Shown here piece after piece: positions 45,204 through 53,335 of a stretch of 64,000 nt of DNA; within the stretch, counting starts at the first letter, position 1; every line of letters begins with the position of its first letter. The notes under the pieces were generated by a model. The model searched no databases and had not been told where the DNA came from. It saw only the letters and a list, made by a program, of their open reading frames with translations. This DNA is from Methanospirillum hungatei (GTDB lineage Archaea > Halobacteriota > Methanomicrobia > Methanomicrobiales > Methanospirillaceae): contig NZ_CP077107.1 of assembly GCF_019263745.1 (NCBI RefSeq), forward strand, positions 3,038,001 through 3,102,000, in the 5' to 3' direction. A program made the translations under genes and the position numbers.

Positions 45204-47660
45204 TCATATGACCGGATCTAAAGTTTTTTCCGGACCAAGAGTAAAATAAAAAACAGACCCTTTTCCAGGAGAAGATTCAGCCCAGATTTTTCCGCCATGT
45301 CGATCAATAATCTGTTTTACAATTGCCAGACCAATTCCTGATCCTTCGTACTCATTCCCGAAATGAACTCGTTCAAATAATTTGAAGATACGATCTCCAT
45401 AATTCATATCAAATCCAATTCCATTATCCCGAATAAAATATGCAAATTCTCCACTTGAGGGCCCAAATCCTATTTCGATGATTGTTTGAGGTTTTAAACG
45501 GGTAAATTTTAGTGCATTCGAAAAAAGGTTTACAAACACCTGTCGAATGAGAACTTTATCTGCATACCCGTTAGGAATAGGTCCAATAATGGTAATTATA
45601 TCTCTTTTTTTATTGTCTATCAGTAATTCCTCAAGAACTTCCCTGACAAGTTGTTCCATATGAATCATGTCTTTTTGAAGGATATGATGTGTGGATTTTG
45701 AAAGAAAAAAAAGCGAATCGATCAACTGATTCATTTTCGCTACGTTTTTCCGAATTATTTCTAGAAGACGAATCGACTCTGAAGGAAGATCCTTTGTATA
45801 TTTTTCTAAAAAAATAGCAGTAAATCCATCTATCGCACGAAGAGGTGCCCGTAGATCATGGGTGACAGAATAGGTATACATAGAAAGATCATTATTCACT
45901 GCTGAGAGTTCACGTGTCCTCTCTTTGACTTTCTCTTCCAGCTCAGCATATAATGTAACCAGTTCATCTTCAGCACATTTTCGCTGGGTAATATCACGAC
46001 CAACAGCCTGATATTCTATCAATTCTCCATCAGGGGTGAAAATAGCCCTGATATTCAATTGTTGCCATCTGATAGAACCATCATTCAGGATCAGACGTAT
46101 CTCTATGGTTGAGATTGGATCAGAAGCGGTGAGTTTAGTGAGGTGTTTTTTTAATAATTCAAAATCTTCATTAAAAATAAACGGGATAATTGTTCGTTCG
46201 GCCAATTCTTCAGGTGTGATATCAAAATATGTAAAAAATGCATCATTAGCAAAGATATGAGTACCATCGGGTCTGAAGCGTAAGATAACATCCGTCTGAC
46301 TTTCAACAACCGCTTTATATCGTTCCTCACTTTCAATAAGTTCCTGCAGGGTGTGTAGCCGGAGACATGCAACTGAAGCCTGTGATACAAATGCTTCTAA
46401 TAATTCACGATTTTCCAGTTCATGTCCCTTTTTCAGAGTTATTGCTACATGACCAAATGCTTCTCCCTGACTTGAAAATCCCAGAATATAACTATCCCCA
46501 AGTGATAACATCTCTTCTATTCTCTTGCATTTTTCTTCAGGAACCATGTGAAAGAGTAAATAATAGAGTGATGGGGCTCTTACGGGTCCTTTTTTTAAAA
46601 ATACTACTTCAGCAGAGGGATCTAATGAAAGTGGATACGCATAACCGGTAATATTACTTCCAAGTTCCTTTCTGACAATTGGAAGGATATCCTCCGAAGC
46701 AACCACGGTTTTTAAAATAAGTGTGTGATTTTTCTTATCTATTGCTCCAACGGTAATATATGAATCAGGAACGATTTCAAGTATAGTATCGCCGATAAAT
46801 TGGTACAAAGTCTGTTGATCTTCAATATCAAGTAGTTTCATGGCAGTCCTGGATAAAAACTCCAGATTGGTAAAATACTGTTCTTCCCTCCTTGATGTTT
46901 CCAAATTTTTCTCTAAATCTATTCCTATCCCCTGAATAAAGTTACAACTACCATCGTTATCAAAAAATGCAGTCCATATCCATTCAGTCCATATTTTTTG
47001 GGTTTTATTATCTGCAGGAAAGAGACGAAACTTAAATGAAATATTCGGTGATTCTGAAGAAAGTTTCATTATTGCATCTACAAAAGGCCCTCTATCGGAT
47101 TTAATAATGTAATTTAAAAAATTCTCCCCGATAATGTCTTTAGAAGAAATATGAATAGTGGCTAATAACACAGGATTGCAAAATAATACAACCATATTCA
47201 GGTTAATCCGAAGAAGAAACGATTGTTGTATATTCAGAATGCTTCGAGAAGGTAACTCTTGTAATTTATGCGACTCGCGTTTTTCCTTGCGCACCATTTC
47301 AATCCGGACAATACCATAGATTTCATTTAATTGTGCAATAATATCTCCGGTTTTTCGAAAATATCCTGTTGCTCCATACCGTGAGGCTTCAATGGCTACA
47401 TCTTCATTACCATGCCCTGTTAGTAATAAAAAAGGGAGTTCCCCATATCTTGATTTGATATGTCGAAGAAGATCGATACCACTTTTTTCAGGGAGTAAAT
47501 ACTCAGATATCACCATATCAATCCTGTTCTTTGCCAGGATCTTCTCAGCTTCCTCCTCGTTCAAAACAGTTTTTACTTGAATATGGGCCCACATTTTTGT
47601 CTCTGCGATGACGAGTGAAAGGAAGAGTATGTCATCATCCACCCAGAGCAGAGAGAACAT
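45204..47660 (-). CDS. Hybrid kinase with receiver, PAS, GAF, PAS and histidine kinase domains
   Basis: An 818-residue soluble protein. The N-terminal receiver (1-125) has VDDD and a conserved Thr and Lys, but residue 53 is Glu in the phospho-site segment ISEYLLPEKSG, where other receivers have Asp (codon GAG at 47502-47504). A PAS domain (about 150-260), a GAF domain (275-440), another PAS (450-570) and then a HisKA domain with His601 in VTHDLRAPLRAI follow. The ATPase has N-box NLFSNALKFT and GSGIGLAIVK. Glu often mimics phospho-Asp, so the receiver may be locked or serve only as a fold. Confidence 0.94.
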   Translation of the reverse strand: MFSLLWVDDDILFLSLVIAETKMWAHIQVKTVLNEEEAEKILAKNRIDMVISEYLLPEKSGIDLLRHIKSRYGELPFLLLTGHGNEDVAIEASRYGATGYFRKTGDIIAQLNEIYGIVRIEMVRKEKRESHKLQELPSRSILNIQQSFLLRINLNMVVLFCNPVLLATIHISSKDIIGENFLNYIIKSDRGPFVDAIMKLSSESPNISFKFRLFPADNKTQKIWTEWIWTAFFDNDGSCNFIQGIGIDLEKNLETSRREEQYFTNLEFLSRTAMKLLDIEDQQTLYQFIGDTILEIVPDSYITVGAIDKKNHTLILKTVVASEDILPIVRKELGSNITGYAYPLSLDPSAEVVFLKKGPVRAPSLYYLLFHMVPEEKCKRIEEMLSLGDSYILGFSSQGEAFGHVAITLKKGHELENRELLEAFVSQASVACLRLHTLQELIESEERYKAVVESQTDVILRFRPDGTHIFANDAFFTYFDITPEELAERTIIPFIFNEDFELLKKHLTKLTASDPISTIEIRLILNDGSIRWQQLNIRAIFTPDGELIEYQAVGRDITQRKCAEDELVTLYAELEEKVKERTRELSAVNNDLSMYTYSVTHDLRAPLRAIDGFTAIFLEKYTKDLPSESIRLLEIIRKNVAKMNQLIDSLFFLSKSTHHILQKDMIHMEQLVREVLEELLIDNKKRDIITIIGPIPNGYADKVLIRQVFVNLFSNALKFTRLKPQTIIEIGFGPSSGEFAYFIRDNGIGFDMNYGDRIFKLFERVHFGNEYEGSGIGLAIVKQIIDRHGGKIWAESSPGKGSVFYFTLGPEKTLDPVI

Positions 47661-47798
47661 AAAACTTGGATTATCCTATGAGATGATAAAACTCATGACG
47701 GTATTGTAAGTGTAGAGGTATGCAGAAATTAATGTAATAATAGCAGGCATTCATTTGACCAGAATTCATATATACAATCGATTGAGACGTACTTCCCC

Positions 47799-48014
47799 AT
47801 GCCATCACCACTCATCGCTTTGATTCTCTCGTTCTTTATCCCAGGACTTGGTCAGTTTTATACCGGCCAGTTACTAAAAGCAATTCTGCTGTTCGTAGCA
47901 GCAGCAATATTTGCTGGTCTATCGACTATTCTGATAGGAATTCCTTTCTATCTTATCGTATGGATATACAGCATGTTTGATGCATACACGAAAGCAAAGG
48001 AGATGAATACCTGA
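47799..48014 (+). CDS. Small two-helix membrane protein (TM2-like)
   Basis: A 71-residue protein with two hydrophobic helices (about 5-22 and 28-58), joined by FYTGQ. The start SPLIALILSFFIPGLGQFYTG resembles TM2-domain and archaeal small membrane proteins. The second helix ends in a DAYTKAKEM tail predicted to be cytoplasmic. No function is known. A TATA-like motif at 47767 precedes the start by about 30 bp. Confidence 0.75.
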   Translation: MPSPLIALILSFFIPGLGQFYTGQLLKAILLFVAAAIFAGLSTILIGIPFYLIVWIYSMFDAYTKAKEMNT

Positions 48015-48070
48015 TCATTTATTTTTCGGCCGTTTTATGTGAACCTACGGCTAACGTCACTTAAGTAACC

Positions 48071-48140
48071 TGTAATTGCTGAATATTACATACTTTCATA
48101 TTTGGTCTACACATAAATGTGATGTAAATGAACATTACAT
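48071..48140. promoter_or_regulatory. Two nearby inverted repeats upstream of the broken ferredoxin gene
   Basis: TGTAAT-N8-ATTACA at 48071-48090 and ATGTAA-N7-TTACAT at 48122-48140 are perfect six-base inverted repeats sharing the TGTAA/TTACA half site. They lie upstream of the decayed NapH-like gene and could be operators. AT-richness makes chance possible. Confidence 0.3.
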
Positions 48141-48183
48141 TGCGAAAATGGTAGAAATGGAACCAAAAAGGTGATCCGATATT

Positions 48184-48573
48184 ATGAACAGACAACAGAT
48201 AAGGAGAGTTATTCTCTTCTGGATGTTTATCACCCTCCCGATAATTCTTGTGTATATTTCCCCAATTATTCTGCTCAGAGGAGTGTCAGAAGGCATAATA
48301 ACCGGAATCATGGTGCTTATTAACATAACCTTTATAGCATCGCTCTTTTTTGGTCGATTCTGGTGTGGCTGGTTCTGTCCTATGGGAGCAGAGCAGGAAA
48401 TATGTGGAGAAATTCAAAAAAGTCCAGTCTCTGGAGAAAAACTAAGCTTTATAAAATACGGAATCTAGTTGGTCTGGATTCTAAACACTGGTGAGATAGA
48501 AAATTATGAGTGTATACTCTGTGCATCATGTGCAGATATCTGTCCACAAAATGATATCTCCTACACGTTTTAA
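48184..48573 (+). pseudogene. Degenerate NapH-like 4Fe-4S membrane protein gene
   Basis: The gene starts like a polyferredoxin membrane protein (NapH-like). An N-terminal membrane helix is followed by FFGRFWCGWFCPMGAEQEICG near residue 60, where two cysteines in CGWFC typify the family. The frame stops with TAG at 48466, at KYGI, where relatives continue with Trp (TGG). In the same frame after the stop come LVWILN and then CILCASCADICPQND, a [4Fe-4S] motif, and TAA at 48571. The total of about 129 codons is far shorter than the roughly 250-300 of intact relatives, so the central part is deleted as well. Decay is the simplest reading. Confidence 0.7.
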
Positions 48574-48718
48574 TCCCCTTTTTTCATGACAATAACAGAA
48601 AACCACATGAACCACTTCATTTCTCACCTGTAACTATGAAAATTGCATCAGTAACAAATGATGAAAGTTAATAGATCAGAAACTATTTTCATCGTAAATT
48701 ATTTTAAAAAAAGGAGTT

Positions 48719-49096
48719 TCATCCTAAAGGTGGAACAAACATCGCCAATAAAACAATATCTCTATTCCCTGCACGAATAATATGTGATACTCCTGGAGGT
48801 GTAACAAATGTCTGGCCTTTTGATACCGAAATTTCTTTTTTATTGAGAATAAAAGTACCATTACCTCCAAGAATTGCGTTCCACTCCCATTGTGTATCAT
48901 GGCTGTGTAATGGGACTTCACAATTTTCCTGAACCCGGACAAGATGATAACTAAATTTCCCATATGTCTGGTTTTCTCCGATTAAGTCTTTTAGGAATAC
49001 TCCTTTCCACCCAGGTGGAGAATACCAGGGCATATCATCAGCATGTACTACCTGCTCAGGAAAAAAAATAGTAGTTTTTTCTAATGTACTCGACAT
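48719..49096 (-). CDS. Cupin domain protein
   Basis: A 125-residue single cupin. Metal motif 1 is VPLHSHDTQWEWNAILGGNG (two His and a Glu), and motif 2 PPGVSHIIRAG (His). It should bind a metal ion; many such proteins act as small-molecule sensors or isomerases. The ATG at 49096 is chosen because GAGG lies about eight bases upstream. It is downstream of adf, with a 47-bp gap on the same strand, so the two could be co-transcribed. Its substrate is unknown. Confidence 0.85.
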   Translation of the reverse strand: MSSTLEKTTIFFPEQVVHADDMPWYSPPGWKGVFLKDLIGENQTYGKFSYHLVRVQENCEVPLHSHDTQWEWNAILGGNGTFILNKKEISVSKGQTFVTPPGVSHIIRAGNRDIVLLAMFVPPLG

Positions 49097-49143
49097 ATCA
49101 TCGTTCCTCATTATTAATCAATATGGGAGTCATGAAATCTAGA

Positions 49144-50136
49144 TCAATCCTTTACAGCAGGAATGACATCTTTGAATATATCAATTCCATAATTGACATT
49201 TGGACTTGAGTTACCAAGGCAGAAATGAGTTATACCTGCATTCTTAAACCGCTCGATCTCATGAATTAGACCTTCTGCATCGGTTGCACATAAGAAGTTT
49301 TTCTTAATCATTTCAGATCCGACTGCATTTGCATGAAGTTCTACTTCGGGTGGATCACTGACACGGTACTTAAACATAGCAGGAACTAAACACCCAGCCC
49401 AGAACCGGTTCCCTTCGACCGCCTTTTCGAAATCCGGATCCACGGAATACCATATTAACATGGCTTTCTCCATTTTTTTTGGATCTTTCCCAGCTTCTTT
49501 TGCACCTTCTTCAAATTTTGGAATGGTAACGTTTTTTAAGGTTTCTGTATCGGCAGAAACGGTCATTAAATGGTCGCCGTGTATTCCGGCGAGCTTTGCT
49601 CCCTTAGGGCCCATACCACTAAAATAGAGGGGTACTTCATCTTCTGGCTTTGTATACATAAACGCTTTTTCGAGGGTGTAATATTTTCCTTTAAATGTAA
49701 CGGGTGTTTTACTCTCCCAAAGTTTTCTCATAACCTCTATGGCTTCAATCGTCATCTCTTGACGTTCAGGAACACTCGGCCATTGCCCAGTTACCGGAAC
49801 TTCATTAAGTGCTTCACCTGCTCCAACTGCAACTCCAACTCGTTTTGGGTACATTTGACGAAGTGTTGCAAACGTCTGGGCAACAACACCAGGATTATAT
49901 CTTAAAATTGGGCATGTAATACATGTAGAGACAAATACTTTTTTGGTCGCCTGTAATGTTGCACCCATCCATGCCCAAGCTTGACCTGACTGGGCATCTG
50001 AGTGGTACCACGGGTGAAAATGATCATCAACCCAGATAGAATCAAAACCTACTTTTTCTGCTCTGACTGATTGTTCAAGAGCATCCATTGGTTTATACTG
50101 CTCAATAGACGCAAAATAGCCTACTTTTGTTTCCAT
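49144..50136 (-). CDS. adf: F420-dependent secondary alcohol dehydrogenase
   Basis: A 330-residue luciferase-like F420 enzyme close to the Adf of Methanoculleus, which oxidises 2-propanol to acetone with F420. Catalytic residues align at the same positions: His39, Trp43 and Glu108. The cis-peptide region at Cys72-Ile73 (STCITCP) is also conserved. Other matches include RAEKVGFDSIWVDDHFHPWY, TLRQMYPKRVGVAVGAGEAL, and YFSGMGPKGAKLAGIHGDHL. This gives the organism a route to use secondary alcohols as hydrogen donors. GAGG precedes the ATG. It is followed by a cupin gene. Confidence 0.93.
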   Translation of the reverse strand: METKVGYFASIEQYKPMDALEQSVRAEKVGFDSIWVDDHFHPWYHSDAQSGQAWAWMGATLQATKKVFVSTCITCPILRYNPGVVAQTFATLRQMYPKRVGVAVGAGEALNEVPVTGQWPSVPERQEMTIEAIEVMRKLWESKTPVTFKGKYYTLEKAFMYTKPEDEVPLYFSGMGPKGAKLAGIHGDHLMTVSADTETLKNVTIPKFEEGAKEAGKDPKKMEKAMLIWYSVDPDFEKAVEGNRFWAGCLVPAMFKYRVSDPPEVELHANAVGSEMIKKNFLCATDAEGLIHEIERFKNAGITHFCLGNSSPNVNYGIDIFKDVIPAVKD

Positions 50137-50582
50137 GATAATTCCTCATTCCGATAATAAGGACCAAAAATGGCGCAATCTTTCGTGACCGGAATATTGA
50201 TACCTATCAGTATCCAATAATCATGGGTAACGAGCGAACCAACCTGGATTCATAGGATGATTGTGAGTCAATTGAATCCGGCTGGTCATCGCCATTAATG
50301 GTACAGTTTATCTCTTGTCGGTATTCTGTGGACGGTTGTCCACATAGATTCTTTCATCTTTATGATAATAAACTTGATTTTTATTGCTCAGCAATAAATC
50401 TGATTTCCGGAAGGATTAATAAATACTCAAATATCAAAAGACCTGTTAAACATAGATTTTCTCGTAAGAAATACCAAAAATACTATCGGGTTACAGATCA
50501 GCATTAAAAGTCATCGAAACCTAATTATTTGTATTGATGATCAATAACAAACAGAATTATGCAAAATTCAGACAGTACATTT
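50137..50582. other. Intergenic stretch upstream of adf
   Basis: This 446-bp stretch separates adf from the convergent-side HTH-PAS gene. It includes a 69-codon open frame (50298-50507) that lacks a ribosome site and resembles nothing known. It would hold the adf promoter and the HTH-PAS terminator. I see no RNA gene. Confidence 0.5.
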
Positions 50583-52751
50583 TCAATCCAGAGGCAATTC
50601 GCAGAATTGTCCAATCATCTCATGTTCTTTTTGCACTTCATCAGAAACATCAACCATGAATGAAGCGATTTCTCCAGAAGGCAATTTAAACACATAATGT
50701 GAAATCCAGGGAAAGTCATCCCGTTTCCGGTATTTCAACGGAGCAACAAATTCAGGTTTTTCTGACATGAGGACACGTCGTAAAAGGTCTCTGATTTCCG
50801 GATTTGGAAGATCAGGAAATTCTTCAAATAACTTTTTCCCGATGAGATCTTCCTTATTCATACGAAGCAGGTTAGCCGTTGCTTTATTGACATCCTTAAG
50901 GATATATTCGTTTCCATCGTTAATGGGTTCGTAAATTAACACCCCGTTACAGGTATTCTCAAAAAAAGAATGATATCTGATTTCATTAAAGAGACTTTTC
51001 CGAAGTGCTTCCTCTGCTTTCCAATACTCTGTGATATCAAGAATCAGACCGTTCCATATTGTTTCTTCTGGCAATATAATTGGTTGTGAAATTACCCTTA
51101 TATATCGTTCCTCATTTTGGGAAAAAATATATTGTCCTTCAAATTCCCAAGGTGCATTTCTACGAATAACATATTCTATTGAATCAGTCCATCGTTTCTG
51201 ATCAGAAGGTGCAATATGTGAACCAAAACGATTGATCCAGGAATCAAGGGGATTAGGAGAGATGCCATATAATTCCTCTGATCGTTCATCTACAAAGTAC
51301 ATTCCAGATTCCCCTGTATTTCGTACATAAAACTGATATACAATACCTGGAAGGTTTCTGGCAATCCCAAAAAACCGTTGCTCGCTGATTCGCAATTCCT
51401 CTTCTGCTTTTTTTCTATCAGTAATATCAAGGAAAAGCCCATTCCAGATGGTTTCGTTTTTCAGGCGTATCGGTTGAGATACTCCTCGTATATACATCCT
51501 TTTTCCATCTGGATGGATAAAGATCCCTTCAAAATCCCAAGGGACTATCCGTAAAATTACATCTTGAATTGAGGCAGTCCACCGCTCCTTATCTTCTTCT
51601 GCGATACAAGCAGTGAACCGATCAAACCAGTTGTAAAGAGGTTCAGGAGACAGTCCATAAATTTTGTCAGAGCGTTCATCAACATAATAAACTCCCCATT
51701 CACCTGAATCACGGGCAAAAAATTGGTATGCAATACCAGGGAGATTACTCGTGATTCCTCTAAAACGTTCTTTTAATTCTTTTTCAGCTCTTTTCTGTTG
51801 GGTAATATCGAGGAATAGAATAAAAAACTCACGAGGATTATTTGCTCGTCTATCTATTATTGGTGCAAACACCACTTGAAAATATGCAACGCCACTTTTG
51901 CTAGTTGGAACAAGGGTAGTTCTTTTTACACGATCAAAATTACAGGTAAGTGTTATCTCTGCATTTTTTCCTTCTTTTATTAGGCGTTCAATAGGTTCAC
52001 GAGAACACATGATATCAAAAAGATTGATGTGAGCAATATCAGTAAATCGAGTCAGACCAAGTATTTCAAGTGATGCCCGATTCGCATTCAAAATCGTACC
52101 ATCCTCCTGAAACATAAAGATACCACTTGGTACTTCTTCAAATAGGGTCCGGATCTTCCGTTCACTGCTTTTTAATTCATCTTCAGTTTTTTTCCAGGTT
52201 GTGATGTCCCGAAAACTGATCATAATTCCCGTTTTTCCAGTAAATGAAAGAGAAGGAACAGTTGTCTGAATGAACTCGGTAAGAAAAATTCGGTTTTTTA
52301 CAGGTTCAATGAGCAACATCTCGTTCACATACGTTTTTGACAATAAAATTCGATCTATATTATCACGAACCGAGGGATCTCTGAAGAGAGATAAATCTAA
52401 TTTTTCGAGAGAGAAACCAGTAATCTGCTGGTGTTTCCCGATATCAAAAGTTTTTATAAAACTTTTATTGACCATAAGAATACGAAGATCCTCATCAAGT
52501 ATTAAAATTGCATCAGGAAGATAATCAAAAAGATCATCAAATGGAATTTTCTGTGATGATGAGTAGAGTTTTGCTTTCCCATATGGTTTCATGATCACAT
52601 GTCCTTGGGTTAGCAGTACTTCCATGTATTTTGAAACCGAGCCCCGGTTTATTTTTAAATCTCTTGCTATTCTCGAAATTGAAACTGACTCAGGAAAACG
52701 TTCTTGGAGATATTCACGTATCTGGGAATACCTATCCTTTGTCTCATTCAT
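50583..52751 (-). CDS. HTH-PAS regulator with five PAS domains
   Basis: A 722-residue soluble protein. A winged helix-turn-helix (about 1-70, SISRIARDLKINRGSVSKYM) begins the chain, so it probably binds DNA. Five PAS/PAC domains follow: about 72-195, 200-325, 330-450, 455-580 and 590-715. The third and fourth are close copies (both have a VDERS turn after a Tyr-rich strand), a recent duplication. No kinase or ATPase domain is present, unlike the three histidine kinases in this window. It may be a ligand- or redox-sensing transcription regulator. The start at 52751 gives a family-like HTH. Confidence 0.87.
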   Translation of the reverse strand: MNETKDRYSQIREYLQERFPESVSISRIARDLKINRGSVSKYMEVLLTQGHVIMKPYGKAKLYSSSQKIPFDDLFDYLPDAILILDEDLRILMVNKSFIKTFDIGKHQQITGFSLEKLDLSLFRDPSVRDNIDRILLSKTYVNEMLLIEPVKNRIFLTEFIQTTVPSLSFTGKTGIMISFRDITTWKKTEDELKSSERKIRTLFEEVPSGIFMFQEDGTILNANRASLEILGLTRFTDIAHINLFDIMCSREPIERLIKEGKNAEITLTCNFDRVKRTTLVPTSKSGVAYFQVVFAPIIDRRANNPREFFILFLDITQQKRAEKELKERFRGITSNLPGIAYQFFARDSGEWGVYYVDERSDKIYGLSPEPLYNWFDRFTACIAEEDKERWTASIQDVILRIVPWDFEGIFIHPDGKRMYIRGVSQPIRLKNETIWNGLFLDITDRKKAEEELRISEQRFFGIARNLPGIVYQFYVRNTGESGMYFVDERSEELYGISPNPLDSWINRFGSHIAPSDQKRWTDSIEYVIRRNAPWEFEGQYIFSQNEERYIRVISQPIILPEETIWNGLILDITEYWKAEEALRKSLFNEIRYHSFFENTCNGVLIYEPINDGNEYILKDVNKATANLLRMNKEDLIGKKLFEEFPDLPNPEIRDLLRRVLMSEKPEFVAPLKYRKRDDFPWISHYVFKLPSGEIASFMVDVSDEVQKEHEMIGQFCELPLD

Positions 52752-53335
52752 TAAAATAACCTAATTATTAAAGCAGAGGAGAATTATCATAGGATTTAGA
52801 GATGATAGATTATCATTACATTATCATAACATTTTTGGAAAATCCTTTTCATATATCATTGTGAAAAAATATAGCCACAATAAAGATTGGAATTTATAAC
52901 CAGGATATCTTCTTTAACGATTTCGTAAATGTATTGTGTTACATTGGGATGAATTTGAAAATTAATTCGGTGTTGATATTTTAGAACAAAAAATCTACCA
53001 GTTATCAATATCCTTAAAGCAGTAATTATATAATCCAGATGAATAAAAAACCTATGCTTCCAACCAATAAAATTATTTCAGTTACTCTATGGTGAATTCA
53101 ATTTTTTCAGGAAATTTGAGATTTTATTTTTTTAATCCTCTGATAATAATAACATTCAATAATCATAAAGAAATGATGGTTGAAATAAAAATGAATCCAG
53201 GAAAACCACCATTTTGCAGATTATTACCCTCCCTTTTCTCTCATGTAATGAAATCCACTATGGTTTTATTCATGAAATTGTCTAGGTTCACACTTTATAC
53301 TTCTAAAAAAGAATAGAAATGAAATAATTTTAACT
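52752..53335. other. AT-rich intergenic stretch
   Basis: This 584-bp stretch between the HTH-PAS start and the clpB stop is strongly AT-rich. A 75-codon open frame at 53089-53316 lacks a ribosome site and has a random composition. No promoter, RNA gene or repeat could be supported. Confidence 0.5.

Noticed and set aside
48466-48468. TAG read as pyrrolysine
   Set aside because: Relatives have Trp here, the gene is also internally shortened, and no pyl genes are in the window.
50298-50507. 69-codon frame upstream of adf
   Set aside because: No ribosome site and no recognisable product.
53089-53316. 75-codon frame in the gap before clpB
   Set aside because: AT-rich random composition and no ribosome site.
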